Shown here piece by piece: positions 24,737-33,951 of a stretch of 47,240 nt of DNA. The stretch spans positions 1 through 47,240 of the forward strand of contig JAQCGH010000013.1 of the NCBI GenBank assembly GCA_027620015.1, given 5' to 3'. The translations under genes and the position numbers were made by a program. The stretch comes from Cyanobacteriota bacterium (GTDB taxonomy: Bacteria > Cyanobacteriota > Cyanobacteriia > PCC-6307 > Cyanobiaceae). Each line of letters begins with the position of its first letter. Position 1 is the stretch's first letter. The notes beneath the pieces were generated by a model, which was not told the DNA's origin, made no database searches, and was given only the letters and a program-made list of their open reading frames with translations.

Positions 24737-25654
24737 ATGATGCGCATAAGTGGCACGATTAGTTTGTTGCTTCAACAAGCCCTTGCCAGCGGGCAGCCAG
24801 CGCTCACCGCAGAGGTGATGCCACCGCGGGGAGGAGACCCCTCGCACGCTTTGGCAGCTGCAGGGGCCCTACGGGGCTGGGTCCACGCAGTGAACGTCAC
24901 AGATGGAAGCCGAGCTGTTATGCGGATGAGCAGCCTGGCCCTATGCCGGCTTTTGCTTGACGCCGGCATCGAGCCTGTGCTGCAGCTGGCCTGCCGCGAT
25001 CGCAACCGCATTGCCCTGCAGGCCGAACTACTTGGTGCCCATGCCCTGGGCGTGCGCAACCTGCTTTGCCTTACCGGCGATCCGGTGCGGGCCGGCGACC
25101 AGCCCGGGGCTCGGCCGGTGAATGAGCTGGAGTCGGTGCGGTTGCTGCAGCTTGTGCAGCAGTTCAACGGTGGTAAGGATCCGGTGCAAGGTGAGCTGCC
25201 AGATGGACCCACCGACCTATTTGCCGGTGCCGCTGCCGATCCCCAGTCTGGAAGTTGGAGTGGTCTTAGGAGCCGGTTGTTGCGCAAGAAGCAGGCCGGC
25301 GCACGCTTCGTGCAAACCCAGATGGTGATGGACACAGAAGCTCTCAAGCGCTTTGTTGGTGACCTCGCAGCACCGCTTGATCTGCCCGTGCTCGCAGGTG
25401 TGTTTTTGCTCAAATCGGCGCGTAACGCCGCCTTTATCAACCGGGTGGTGCCCGGTGCCAACATTCCCCAGACCGTGATCGACCGGCTGGCCGCAGCACC
25501 AGATCCGGTTGTCGAGGGGGTAGCCATCGCCGCGGAACAGGTGGGCGCCTATCTGCAAATAGCTCAGGGGGTGCACCTAATGGCCATTAAGGCGGAAGAG
25601 CGAATTCCGGAGATCCTGCAGCAAGCCGGGCTGGAGCCCCTGGCGCCGGGCTAG
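24737..25654 (+). CDS. metF: methylenetetrahydrofolate reductase
   Basis: This 305-residue FAD-dependent TIM-barrel protein reduces 5,10-methylene-THF to 5-methyl-THF for methionine synthesis. Visible are LTAEVMPPRGGDPSHAL (catalytic Glu region), VHAVNVTDGSRAVMRMS, EPVLQLACRDRNRIALQAELLGAHALGVRNLLCLTGDPV, the usual motif for the folate/flavin site, and FVQTQMVMDTEALKRF. Two ATG codons (24737 and 24740) begin the gene. It lies back to back with pedR, so the control region is very compact and may be shared. Confidence 0.9.
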   Translation: MMRISGTISLLLQQALASGQPALTAEVMPPRGGDPSHALAAAGALRGWVHAVNVTDGSRAVMRMSSLALCRLLLDAGIEPVLQLACRDRNRIALQAELLGAHALGVRNLLCLTGDPVRAGDQPGARPVNELESVRLLQLVQQFNGGKDPVQGELPDGPTDLFAGAAADPQSGSWSGLRSRLLRKKQAGARFVQTQMVMDTEALKRFVGDLAAPLDLPVLAGVFLLKSARNAAFINRVVPGANIPQTVIDRLAAAPDPVVEGVAIAAEQVGAYLQIAQGVHLMAIKAEERIPEILQQAGLEPLAPG

Positions 25655-26832
25655 TTGGCGTTGCTCAGGGCCAGGTCGGTGCCAAGCAGTTCGGCCATCG
25701 CTTTTTGCTGCGGAGATGGCGACAACACGTCCTGCCGGCGCACATCGGTGATCAGCCAGTCGAGGGCCGCCTCCTGCAGGTCGAAGTGGTCGCCGTTGCG
25801 ATCAACGCAGTAGCGACCAAAGACCAGCTTCTCAACTAGGCGCACTCCAGCTCCGATGCGGGAGTAATCAAAGATGATCGAGTTGTCGATCGTTGCTCCT
25901 TCGCAAATGTGGCAATTGGGGCCAATCATCGCCGGGCCAATAATTGTGGCTCCATTCTCAATGCGAGTCATCCCCCCTACATAAATGGGGCCGGTGATGT
26001 TGATCTGATCCCAGTTGGCGGCCACGTTGAGACCGGCAAATACCCCTGGCCGCACTTCTTTGCCAGGGATCTGCACCTGGCGCACCTGGCCCTGCAGAAC
26101 GCTGCGGATCGCTTGCCAATAATCGGGCACCTTGCCGATATCAACCCATTCAAATTCCATCGGCAGCGCATAGAAGGCTGCCCCACCTTCCACCAGTTTT
26201 GGGAATAGGTCGGCGCCGATATCGAAGGGCTGGTCGCTTGGCACAAAGTCGAGCACCTCTGGCTCGAAAATATAAATGCCGGTATTAATCATATTGCTGG
26301 CGGCCTCATTCACCGCCGGCTTTTCCTGGAAGGAGCGCACCCGGCCGTCTTCGTCTGTGACGACCACGCCGTAGCTGCTCACCTGATCCATGGGCACCCG
26401 CTTGGTGATCATGCTGGCCATGGCGCCCTTTGCCTTATGGCGACGCACCGCTTCGCTCAGGTCAAGGTCGACGAGAGCGTCACCGCAAAGCACCACAAAG
26501 GTGTCGTCAAAGAAGCGCTGAAAATTCTGGATTTTTTTTAGCCCTCCTGCCGATCCCATCGCGTCGCCGATCAGCTCACCGTCTTCGATGCGGCCTTCGA
26601 AGCTGTATGCGATTTCAACGCCGAAGCGCTGACCATCGCGGAAGTAGTTCTCGATCTCCTCAGCTAGGTGGGAAACGTTCACCATGATTTCGGTGAAGCC
26701 GTGCTCTCGTAGCAGCTCCAGCAGAAACTCCATGACGGGTTTCTGCAGGATGGGGATCATCGGCTTGGGGATCGTGTGCGTGATGGGTCGCACCCGTGTT
26801 CCCTTGCCAGCAGCCAGAATCATCGCCTTCAT
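25651..26832 (-). CDS. sugar-phosphate nucleotidyltransferase (mannose-1-P guanylyltransferase-like)
   Basis: This 393-residue protein has the N-terminal nucleotidyltransferase signature MKAMILAAGKGTRVRPITHTIPKPMIPI, VLCGDALVDLDL with the metal-binding Asp, FQEKPA, and FEWVDIGKVPDYWQAI. A C-terminal left-handed beta-helix of hexapeptide-like repeats (IYVGGMTRIENGATIIGPAMIGPNCHICEGATIDNSI, split here) follows. Enzymes of this type activate mannose, glucose or other sugars for surface polysaccharide or glycolipid synthesis; the nucleotide and sugar cannot be fixed from sequence. It overlaps the metF stop by four bases in convergent orientation and follows scpA by 23 bases in the opposite direction of gene order on the same strand. 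Confidence 0.88.
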   Translation of the reverse strand: MKAMILAAGKGTRVRPITHTIPKPMIPILQKPVMEFLLELLREHGFTEIMVNVSHLAEEIENYFRDGQRFGVEIAYSFEGRIEDGELIGDAMGSAGGLKKIQNFQRFFDDTFVVLCGDALVDLDLSEAVRRHKAKGAMASMITKRVPMDQVSSYGVVVTDEDGRVRSFQEKPAVNEAASNMINTGIYIFEPEVLDFVPSDQPFDIGADLFPKLVEGGAAFYALPMEFEWVDIGKVPDYWQAIRSVLQGQVRQVQIPGKEVRPGVFAGLNVAANWDQINITGPIYVGGMTRIENGATIIGPAMIGPNCHICEGATIDNSIIFDYSRIGAGVRLVEKLVFGRYCVDRNGDHFDLQEAALDWLITDVRRQDVLSPSPQQKAMAELLGTDLALSNAN

Positions 26833-26855
26833 GGGCGGAAGCCTAGACGCACCGC

Positions 26856-27725
26856 TTAAGCCGCCAGCGCCTGCTCCGTCGTAACGATGGTTGGCACTAG
26901 TGGCAGTTGGCGGGTCTCGCCAGCGTGAAGCAGGCGCCGCAAGTGCAGAGGGCCAAACAGCCCGCCCTGCTGGTCGAGTTCAACCTTGCCCTGGTGGCAG
27001 AGAAACAACAGGGCCCAGAACACCCCCACCCGGTCACGGTCCAGCTCGGCGTCAGCATCCTTGGCTTCCACGTTGGCAGCCCAGTCATGCACCAGGTCGT
27101 TGAAGCCCGCCCAGGCGTGGGCAGGATCCCAGCTGAGTAAAAACTGGCTCAGGGCGGCGGTGGTTTCCGGTAACTTCTCGCGGTGCGCTAGAGCCGCTAC
27201 CTGCTCAATCGCGGCTCTTTCGCTGTAACGCTTGGGGCGGTGGCGCGGCCGAATCCGACCCTCATCCGCTTCGAGTCGCTCAGCGATATCTTCGAGCTGG
27301 CGGATCAATTCGCCCAGGGTCACCGGGCGTTGCAGAGGTGGCGGAGCTACGGGCCGGCGCAATAGGTGCCTTTCTGGTCGCTGCGGTAGGGCCAGGCTGG
27401 GGTTCACTAGCCAGCCTTGGCCATCGGCATCGAAATCAAAGCCGATGTCGTCTTGGTCTGGGGTTTCTTGCGCAAAGGTGGCTGCTTCCAGCACCTCGGC
27501 CTTGAGGCTCACCAATACCGATGCAGCTAAAAAGGCCTCACTGGTTTCGGCCAGGTCTTGTTCGTAGCTGCCACCCCGGCTCGGTGCGTTCGCCACCACC
27601 AGGCGGGGAACCTCAATGCGCTGGCGCAGCTGGTCGAGAAAACCATCCACCACGGCGATCACGTCGACATCCCACGGGTCGAGATCACCCCGCTCCGCCG
27701 CGTCCTGGAGCAGGCGTATGGCCAA
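26856..27725 (-). CDS. scpA: segregation and condensation protein A
   Basis: This 289-residue kleisin of the SMC-ScpAB condensin complex shows AIRLLQDAAERGDLDPWDVDVIAVVDGFLDQL at the N-terminus, AETSEAFLAASVLVSLKAEVL, and a C-terminal winged-helix region ending VGVFWALLFLCHQGKVELDQQGGLFGPLHL. An AAGGAGG-type ribosome-binding site (minus strand, 27739-27731) lies just before TTG 27725, so this TTG is the likely start rather than the TTG seven codons upstream. Bacterial scpA is often short of similarity outside the ends, as seen here. Confidence 0.9.
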   Translation of the reverse strand: MAIRLLQDAAERGDLDPWDVDVIAVVDGFLDQLRQRIEVPRLVVANAPSRGGSYEQDLAETSEAFLAASVLVSLKAEVLEAATFAQETPDQDDIGFDFDADGQGWLVNPSLALPQRPERHLLRRPVAPPPLQRPVTLGELIRQLEDIAERLEADEGRIRPRHRPKRYSERAAIEQVAALAHREKLPETTAALSQFLLSWDPAHAWAGFNDLVHDWAANVEAKDADAELDRDRVGVFWALLFLCHQGKVELDQQGGLFGPLHLRRLLHAGETRQLPLVPTIVTTEQALAA

Positions 27726-27730
27726 TCTTG

Positions 27731-27739
27731 CTCCTCCTT
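27731..27739 (-). promoter_or_regulatory. strong ribosome-binding site of scpA
   Basis: The minus strand reads AAGGAGGAG followed five bases later by TTG at 27725. It is one of the clearest Shine-Dalgarno sequences in the window and decides the scpA start. Most other genes here have no such site. Confidence 0.75.
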
Positions 27740-27838
27740 CAGCCAATCGCGCCCCGCGGCTTCCGCTGAGTAATTAATCCACGCTACCGGTGTTGGCCGT
27801 TCTGCACCAGCACCCCTGCTCAGGCACCATCGCTGGAG

Positions 27839-28228
27839 TCAGCCAACTGACACGGCCATGGCATCTGCGACATCGGGATTGGTGGGAGCCGAGCTTTGCC
27901 CGGCTGCTGGCAGCAGCCCCAGCTGGGCATCCACCGTGGCTCGGTAGCGCTGCAGGTCGTTTTCCAGCTCCTGGATGCGCACCTGTTGGGCTGCGAATTC
28001 CCCCTGGCTTTGCACCGCTTCGACCTTGCGCACCACACCTGTCCACACCGCAAACACCCAGGCAGCGGTAGCGCCGATGCCGCCCACTACTAGCAGTAGA
28101 GCAGCTAGGGGCAGGGTTCCGCTCAGGCCTGGCAGGAAGTGGACCGTGGTGGGCGCTGTGTTCTCCAGGGTGAACATCACCATGGCTAGGCCGAAGCTGA
28201 AGATCAGCAGAAAGTTCAGCTGTTTCAT
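27839..28228 (-). CDS. LapA-domain (DUF1049) membrane protein
   Basis: This 129-residue protein has two membrane segments: MKQLNFLLIFSFGLAMVMF region (2-20) and LPLAALLLVVGGIGATAAWVF (about 38-60), with LENTAPTTVHFLPG between them, the pattern of the LapA/DUF1049 family. A coiled-coil-like stretch (QGEFAAQQVRIQELENDLQRY) follows in the cytoplasm. In E. coli LapA works with LapB in controlling LPS synthesis, but cyanobacterial relatives are uncharacterised. Its ATG 28228 is 80 bases before the ndhD end on the same strand. Confidence 0.85.
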   Translation of the reverse strand: MKQLNFLLIFSFGLAMVMFTLENTAPTTVHFLPGLSGTLPLAALLLVVGGIGATAAWVFAVWTGVVRKVEAVQSQGEFAAQQVRIQELENDLQRYRATVDAQLGLLPAAGQSSAPTNPDVADAMAVSVG

Positions 28229-28307
28229 CTCAGGAGCGTAAGTAGGGCACCCCGGAGGTGAACTGACCGCAGGCTATCTGCACAGTTTTGTTACCCAGTG
28301 CTGTGGA

Positions 28308-29888
28308 TCAGGCCGGCAGGGCAGGTGCTGAAAGCAGGGGTTGGCGGATCAGGTCACCTGGCGGCGGCTGAATCACCTTGGCAAGGGCGGTGGTCTCCCG
28401 TTGCACTAGAGCTTCGATGGAGGCCCGGTAGGTGTCAGTCATCACACGGGGATAGAGGCCGATGCCCACGATCGGCACGAGCAGGCAGCTGATCACGTAG
28501 ATCTCCCGCGGCTCCGCATCCACCAGGTGGGTGTGGGAGGTGAGCTCGGTGTTTTCCTTGCCGAAGAAGATCTCCCGAAGCATTGATAGCAGGTACACCG
28601 GGGTGAGGATTACGCCAACCGCCGCCAGGGCCGCCATGACGATGCGGAAGCTGAGCGAGTAAGCCTCGCTGGTCACGAAACCGGTGAACACCATCAGCTC
28701 GGACACGAAGCCGCTCATGCCTGGCAGGGCAAGCGAGGCCAGGCAGCAGATGGTCCAAAGGGCAAACATCTTGCGCATTTTTTGACCGACCCCGCCCATG
28801 TCATCTAGCTGCAGGGTGTGGGTGCGGTCGTAGGTAGCGCCCACCAGGAAGAAGAGGCTGGCGCCGATCAGGCCGTGACTAATCATTTGCAACATGGCGC
28901 CGCTTGTGCCTAGGGCGCTGAAGCTGCCGATGCCGATTAGCACGAAGCCCATGTGGCTGATTGAGCTGTAGGCGATCTTGCGCTTGAGGTTGCGCTGGGC
29001 AAACGAGGTGAGGGCGGCGTAAATGATGTTCACGACCCCCAATACCACCAGCAGCGGCGCAAATTGGGCATGCCCCTCAGGGAGCAACTGCACGTTGAAG
29101 CGCAGCAAGGCGTAGCCGCCCATCTTGAGCAAAATGCCTGCCAGCAGCATGTGCACCGGAGCTGTGGCCTCGCCGTGGGCATCGGGCAGCCAGGTGTGCA
29201 GCGGCACGATCGGCAGCTTGACGCCGAAGGCAATCAGCAGGCCGGCGTAGGCGAAGAGCTGGAACTTCGTTGAAAAGTCCTTGGCCATCAGATCCGTGTA
29301 CTCAAAGCTGGGGGTGCCACCGCCGTAAAAGGCCATGGCCAGGCCCACCACCAAAATGAATAGGGAGCTACCAGCTGTGTAAAGGATGAATTTGGTGGCG
29401 GCGTACTGACGCTTTTTGCCACCCCAGATAGCCAGCAGCAGATACACCGGCAGCAGTTCCAGCTCCCAGGCCAGGAAGAACAGCAACATGTCCTGCACGG
29501 CGAACACGGCGATCTGGCCGCCATCCATAGCCAGCAGCAGGAAATAGAAAAGCTTGGGTTTGAAGGTAACTGGCCAGGCCGCCAGAGCCGCCAAAGAGGT
29601 GATGAAGCTGGTGAGCAGGATTAGGGGCATCGAGATGCCGTCCGCTCCCACCGACCAGGCCAACCCCAGGCTGGGCAGCCACTCCACCCGCTCCACCAGC
29701 TGCAGTCCTTCAACCGCCGGGTCATAGCCGTTGAGGTAGGCCCCCACGGTGATCAAAAAGGTAATCAGGGTGATGCCAAGGGCATACCAGCGAATCCGTT
29801 TGCCGTCGCCGGCATCGGGAATGAAAGGAATTGCCAGGGCCGCGGCGATCGGGAACAGGATCGACGCGCTCAACCATGGGAAGGGCAC
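28308..29888 (-). CDS. ndhD: NAD(P)H-quinone oxidoreductase chain 4 (NdhD, NDH-1)
   Basis: This 526-residue antiporter-like subunit belongs to the proton-pumping arm of NDH-1. It shows [49 protein letters not shown] with the conserved Glu, [42 protein letters not shown], and [18 protein letters not shown]. About 14 hydrophobic segments fit. The sequence resembles NdhD1 of the respiratory/cyclic NDH-1L complex more than the CO2-uptake forms, but this needs a phylogeny. The start is GTG 29888; no in-frame ATG exists just upstream. ndhF lies immediately upstream on the same strand. Confidence 0.95.
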   Translation of the reverse strand: MPFPWLSASILFPIAAALAIPFIPDAGDGKRIRWYALGITLITFLITVGAYLNGYDPAVEGLQLVERVEWLPSLGLAWSVGADGISMPLILLTSFITSLAALAAWPVTFKPKLFYFLLLAMDGGQIAVFAVQDMLLFFLAWELELLPVYLLLAIWGGKKRQYAATKFILYTAGSSLFILVVGLAMAFYGGGTPSFEYTDLMAKDFSTKFQLFAYAGLLIAFGVKLPIVPLHTWLPDAHGEATAPVHMLLAGILLKMGGYALLRFNVQLLPEGHAQFAPLLVVLGVVNIIYAALTSFAQRNLKRKIAYSSISHMGFVLIGIGSFSALGTSGAMLQMISHGLIGASLFFLVGATYDRTHTLQLDDMGGVGQKMRKMFALWTICCLASLALPGMSGFVSELMVFTGFVTSEAYSLSFRIVMAALAAVGVILTPVYLLSMLREIFFGKENTELTSHTHLVDAEPREIYVISCLLVPIVGIGLYPRVMTDTYRASIEALVQRETTALAKVIQPPPGDLIRQPLLSAPALPA

Positions 29889-29990
29889 GAACCAGGCCTC
29901 GCCGTTTGAAAAGAGTGTAGAAATGCAGTCGGGCCCGGCACTCTGCTGATGGGGGATGTCACACAGAGTTGTGCTTGCGCGGCGTGAGGG

Positions 29991-30026
29991 TCTCTGGGCT
30001 TAACGGCCGAACGCTCAGCCCAGAGA
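29991..30026. repeat. 10-bp perfect inverted repeat spanning the ndhF stop
   Basis: TCTCTGGGCT (29991-30000) and AGCCCAGAGA (30017-30026) are exact reverse complements separated by 16 bases that include the ndhF TGA (30015-30017). No T-tract follows on the minus strand, so it is not a classical terminator. It could stabilise the upstream mRNA or tune ndhF-ndhD readthrough. Confidence 0.7.
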
Positions 30027-32033
30027 GCCGAACAGAAGAACCAGGGCGATGACGCCGCCGAACACGATCAGGGCATAGAACTGGGCTCGGCCGGTTTCGA
30101 GATATTTGAGACCCTCGCCGCTGCCCAGGGTCACTAGGCCGGTGAGGTTAACGACCCCATCAACAACCTTGGAATCAACCTCCAGCACCTGTCGGGCCAG
30201 CTTGCGGCTGCCCTGAACAAACAATTTGTCGTTGATTACGTCGAGGTACCACTTGTTGGCCAGGAAGGCATTAAGCGCAGGGAAACGGGCGGCTACTGCT
30301 TGGGCGAGATCGATTTTGTGCAGCGCGTAGGCCAGCACAGCCACAGTTATTCCGGCGATGGATATGCCCACCGAGGCTCCAGCTAGTGGAAGGAACTCAC
30401 TCCAGCTGAAGTGTTCCGCTACCTCGGCAGCCTCCTTGGGGTCGAGAAGGTTGCCAAAGCGGCTGTTCCAGGGAGTGCCCAGAAGGCCTACCAAAACAGA
30501 GGGCACGGCCAGAACTGCAAGGGGCATGGCCATCTGCCAGCCGGATTCGTGGGGATGGCTGGCGTGGCCATGGGCGTCGCCGTGGCTATCGCTCTGGTCA
30601 TCAGTCGGTTTCCCTGCTTCAGCCAGTAGATGGGCACGTATGGCCTGATCATTGCCGCGAAACTCCCCCTCAAAAGTGAGGAAGTAGAGGCGGAACATAT
30701 AAAAGGCGGTCATGCCCGCGGTGATGAAGCCAGCCACCCAAAGCAAGGGGAAGGAACCAAATGCAACGCCGAGGATTTCGTCCTTGCTCCAGAAGCCAGC
30801 CAGAGGCGGAATGCCGGCGATGGCAACGCAGCCGATCAAAAAGGTGGTGCTGGTGATCGGCATGTGTTTGCGCAGCCCGCCCATCAAGCGCATGTCTTGG
30901 GCGAGCACGGGCTCATGGCCCACCACCTCTTCCATGGCGTGGATCACTGAGCCGGATCCCAAAAACAACATCGCCTTAAAAAAGGCGTGGGTAACGAGGT
31001 GGAACATGCCGGCCACCGGAGCGCCGCAGCCCATGGCCAGCATCATGTAACCGAGCTGGGAAACGGTGCTGTAGGCCAGACCTTTCTTTAGATCCATTTG
31101 GGTGAGGGCAATCGAAGCCCCCAGCACCAGGGTGATGGTTCCCACTACGGCGATCGTGGCCTGCACTGCCGGGAAGGGTTCGTAAACAGGCTGCAGCCGG
31201 GCTACCAGGAACACACCGGCGGCCACCATGGTTGCAGCGTGGATCAATGCGGAAATTGGGGTCGGGCCCTCCATGGCATCCGGCAACCAGACGTGCAGTG
31301 GAAATTGGGCCGATTTGGCCATCGGTCCCATGAACACCAGCAGGCACAGCAAGATCGCCGCTGCATTGGAAACGCTGCCTCCGGCCACGGCCTCCTGCAG
31401 CCGGCTGCCAATTTCCTCAAAACCAAAGCTGCCGGTGGCCCAGAACAGACCCAGGATTCCCAGCAGCAGTCCGAAGTCGCCAACCCTGTTCACCACAAAG
31501 GCTTTTTGGGCGGCATTGGCAGCACCATCGCGGTCGTACCAGAAGCCCACAAGCAGGTAGGAGCACATCCCCACCAGCTCCCAGAACACATAAATCTCCA
31601 GCAGGTTGGGGCTGATCACCAGGCCCAGCATCGAGCTGCTGAAGAGGGCTAGGTAGGTGAAAAATCGTACATAGCCTTTGTCATGGGCCATGTAGCCGTC
31701 GGAATAAACCATCACCAGTACGGCGATGGTGGTCACCAATGACAGCATCACGGCGCCGAGGGCATCCACTCGGAAGCCCATCTGAAGGTTGAAGGTGCCT
31801 GCGCTGGCCCAGTTGAACAGAACTTCAGTAGCTGGGGCGCCCGCCAATTGCTGGGCCAATACGGCATAGCTGAGAACTGCAGCTGCCCCCACACAGCTAA
31901 TCAGCAACCAGGCCACTGGTTTGCGCAGTCGATTGACGGTGCGGTTGAAACTGATCAGCCCCAGCCCGGTAATACAAGCCCCAGCTAGGGGAAGCACCGG
32001 AATCAACCAGGCGAGTTCTGCGGCTGACGGCAT
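30015..32033 (-). CDS. ndhF: NAD(P)H-quinone oxidoreductase chain 5 (NdhF, NDH-1)
   Basis: This 672-residue antiporter-like subunit is the distal proton pump of NDH-1. Visible are DALGAVMLSLVTTIAVLVMVYSDGYM, YVFWELVGMCSYLLVGFWYDRDGAANAAQKAFVVNRVGDFG, AKSAQFPLHVWLPDAMEGPTPISALIHAATMVAAGVFLVARL and DLKKGLAYSTVSQLGYMMLAMG, split across helices. A His-rich loop (QSDSHGDAHGHASHPHESGW) sits between helices near residue 525. ATG 32033 (MPSAAELAWLIPVLPL) gives the normal N-terminus; the longer frame upstream has no similarity. It forms an ndhF-ndhD pair with 126 bases between, which contain a strong hairpin. Confidence 0.96.
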   Translation of the reverse strand: MPSAAELAWLIPVLPLAGACITGLGLISFNRTVNRLRKPVAWLLISCVGAAAVLSYAVLAQQLAGAPATEVLFNWASAGTFNLQMGFRVDALGAVMLSLVTTIAVLVMVYSDGYMAHDKGYVRFFTYLALFSSSMLGLVISPNLLEIYVFWELVGMCSYLLVGFWYDRDGAANAAQKAFVVNRVGDFGLLLGILGLFWATGSFGFEEIGSRLQEAVAGGSVSNAAAILLCLLVFMGPMAKSAQFPLHVWLPDAMEGPTPISALIHAATMVAAGVFLVARLQPVYEPFPAVQATIAVVGTITLVLGASIALTQMDLKKGLAYSTVSQLGYMMLAMGCGAPVAGMFHLVTHAFFKAMLFLGSGSVIHAMEEVVGHEPVLAQDMRLMGGLRKHMPITSTTFLIGCVAIAGIPPLAGFWSKDEILGVAFGSFPLLWVAGFITAGMTAFYMFRLYFLTFEGEFRGNDQAIRAHLLAEAGKPTDDQSDSHGDAHGHASHPHESGWQMAMPLAVLAVPSVLVGLLGTPWNSRFGNLLDPKEAAEVAEHFSWSEFLPLAGASVGISIAGITVAVLAYALHKIDLAQAVAARFPALNAFLANKWYLDVINDKLFVQGSRKLARQVLEVDSKVVDGVVNLTGLVTLGSGEGLKYLETGRAQFYALIVFGGVIALVLLFGSLG

Positions 32034-32134
32034 GCGCTGCAAGCTGGTTAAAGCAAGTGTAGGCAGCCAAACAGATGCTTCCCCTGGCCTGTGAGGGCTC
32101 GCCCATGGGCGGGGAACTTTGCGGAGAGCAGCGT

Positions 32135-32872
32135 TTAGCCCAGCAGATGGGCCAAGCCTGTGCGAGCGAAGCTCGTAGCTCCGAGGCCGATGAAGCGATG
32201 GGCCCACCAAAACACCCCTACGGCAACGGCAATGCCCAGCTGGGCTGGCCGTAGAAATTCGCTGGGCACCAGCTGCTGACGCCCAGTCAATATCGCCCTA
32301 AACGGAAGTATCGATGTGCTGACCCGCAGCTCCTCAAAGGCGCTACCGAATCGCTTGGCCAGGCGCCGGTCGCCATTCCAGATGGCGAAAAGATGGTGGG
32401 CGATCAGGCCGGCGCAGGTGGCCACCATGAAACTGCTGCCGATCCAGAGCAGGTGGGTTGCGCACCAGAGGACCTGGCCTACTGCCTGGGGATGGCGGCT
32501 GATGCGGATGATGCCGGTGGCATAAAGCCGCACCTGGGGCTTGAGAACCGCTGGGATTTCCAGCAGGTTGTAGGTGGCTGGATAAAGAAATAGAAAGCTG
32601 ATGGCGGTGCCGGTCCACACCACAGGCACGATCCAGGGCTGGTCCTGGAGATTCCAGAGGCGCACCCCGTCGTAGCGATGGGCCAGGAAATAACCGATCA
32701 CAAGCACGGCTGAGGGGATGCTTACCGCGGCAAACAACAGCCGCCAGGCCCGCTCGCCGATTTTTGCCGCTCCCCACACCCGCAGGGATGCTCCGCCGCT
32801 GTGAACTACGGCGAAAGCCAACAGGAGGGCGAGCATTACCCAGCTGCTGTGGTGCAAAGAGCTGGGGAGCAC
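32135..32872 (-). CDS. Z-ISO: 15-cis-zeta-carotene isomerase Z-ISO (NnrU domain)
   Basis: This membrane protein of about 245 residues contains an NnrU domain and matches plant Z-ISO, the heme-dependent enzyme that isomerises the central 15-cis bond of zeta-carotene between phytoene desaturase and zeta-carotene desaturase. Shared segments include MLALLLAFAVVHSGGASLR, KIGERAWRLLFAAVSIP, FLAHRYDGVRLWNLQ, IRISRHPQAVGQVLWC, and LIAHHLFAIWNGDRRLAKRFG. The conserved His residues in VVHSG, RHPQ and AHHLF are candidate heme ligands. The start is uncertain: GTG 32872 is used here, TTG 32857 or ATG 32836 are possible. The pathway neighbours crtP and crtB lie 2-4 kb away, which supports the call. Confidence 0.85.
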   Translation of the reverse strand: MLPSSLHHSSWVMLALLLAFAVVHSGGASLRVWGAAKIGERAWRLLFAAVSIPSAVLVIGYFLAHRYDGVRLWNLQDQPWIVPVVWTGTAISFLFLYPATYNLLEIPAVLKPQVRLYATGIIRISRHPQAVGQVLWCATHLLWIGSSFMVATCAGLIAHHLFAIWNGDRRLAKRFGSAFEELRVSTSILPFRAILTGRQQLVPSEFLRPAQLGIAVAVGVFWWAHRFIGLGATSFARTGLAHLLG

Positions 32873-32976
32873 AGGCCGGATGGGGAGTTGTGAAGTTGTT
32901 GATTCTCGCTGCCAGACTTCCCCCTTAGAGTTTTGGACTCGCCAGCTGGCAGGCTCAGGCCGATCTAGGCAACCCA

Positions 32977-33951
32977 ATGGCAGATCTGCCTTTCACCCTT
33001 GATCAGCTCCGCATCCTGCGGGCCATCGCTTCTGAGGGGAGCTTCAAGAAGGCCGCAGACAGCCTTTATGTAACTCAGCCGGCGGTGAGCCTGCAGATTC
33101 AGAATCTGGAGAAGCAACTCAGTGTCAGCTTGTTTGATCGTGGTGGGCGCAAGGCTCAGCTCACCGAGGCCGGCCACCTGCTGCTGAGCTATTGCGACCG
33201 AATTCTGAGCCAGTGCCAGGAAGCCTGCCGTGCTCTTGAAGACCTGCACAACCTGCGCGGCGGCTCTCTCATCGTTGGCGCCAGCCAAACCACCGGCACT
33301 TACTTAATGCCGCGAATGATCGGTCTATTTCGGCAGAAGTACCCCGAAGTGGCGGTGCAGTTGCAGGTGCACAGCACCCGCCGTACTGGCTGGAGCGTGG
33401 CTAACGGCCAGGTGGATTTGGCGATCATCGGCGGTGAGCTCCCTACTGAGCTGGGTGAGCTGCTGCAGGTGGTGCCCTATGCCAGCGATGAGCTGGCACT
33501 GGTGCTGCCGGTGAAGCATCCGCTGGCCCGCTTGCCCGAGCTCACGAAAGACGACCTATACCGGCTGGGCTTTGTCTGCCTTGATGCGCAGTCGACCACC
33601 CGCAAAATGGTTGATCAGCTGCTGGCTCGCTCCGGGCTGGATGTGGGCCGTCTCAAGATCGAGATGGAGCTCAATTCTTTTGAGGCGATCAAAAACGCAG
33701 TCCAGTCTGGGCTTGGGGCCGCCTTCCTGCCGGTGGTGTCAATTGAGCGGGAGCTTTCGGCTGGCAGCCTGCATCGCCCCCAGGTAGCCGATCTGCTTGT
33801 GCGCCGACAGCTAAAGCTAATCACCCATCCAGCTCGCTATTGCTCCCGGGCTGCCGATGCCTTCCGCAAGGAGGTGCTGCCCGTATTTGCCAGCCCCGAT
33901 AGCCCCCTGCGCCGGCCGCTGCAGCAGCAGGAGGCTCTCACTCAGAACTGA
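32977..33951 (+). CDS. rbcR: LysR-type regulator RbcR (Ycf30-like)
   Basis: This 324-residue regulator has an N-terminal winged helix ([41 protein letters not shown]) and a periplasmic-binding-like effector domain ([29 protein letters not shown], split here). It matches the cyanobacterial/plastid RbcR group of CbbR-like LysR proteins that control RuBisCO and carbon-fixation genes; CmpR or NdhR are the alternatives. It diverges from Z-ISO, a normal arrangement for LysR proteins that regulate a divergent target, and converges with the DUF3172 gene with a 10-base overlap. Confidence 0.88.
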   Translation: MADLPFTLDQLRILRAIASEGSFKKAADSLYVTQPAVSLQIQNLEKQLSVSLFDRGGRKAQLTEAGHLLLSYCDRILSQCQEACRALEDLHNLRGGSLIVGASQTTGTYLMPRMIGLFRQKYPEVAVQLQVHSTRRTGWSVANGQVDLAIIGGELPTELGELLQVVPYASDELALVLPVKHPLARLPELTKDDLYRLGFVCLDAQSTTRKMVDQLLARSGLDVGRLKIEMELNSFEAIKNAVQSGLGAAFLPVVSIERELSAGSLHRPQVADLLVRRQLKLITHPARYCSRAADAFRKEVLPVFASPDSPLRRPLQQQEALTQN

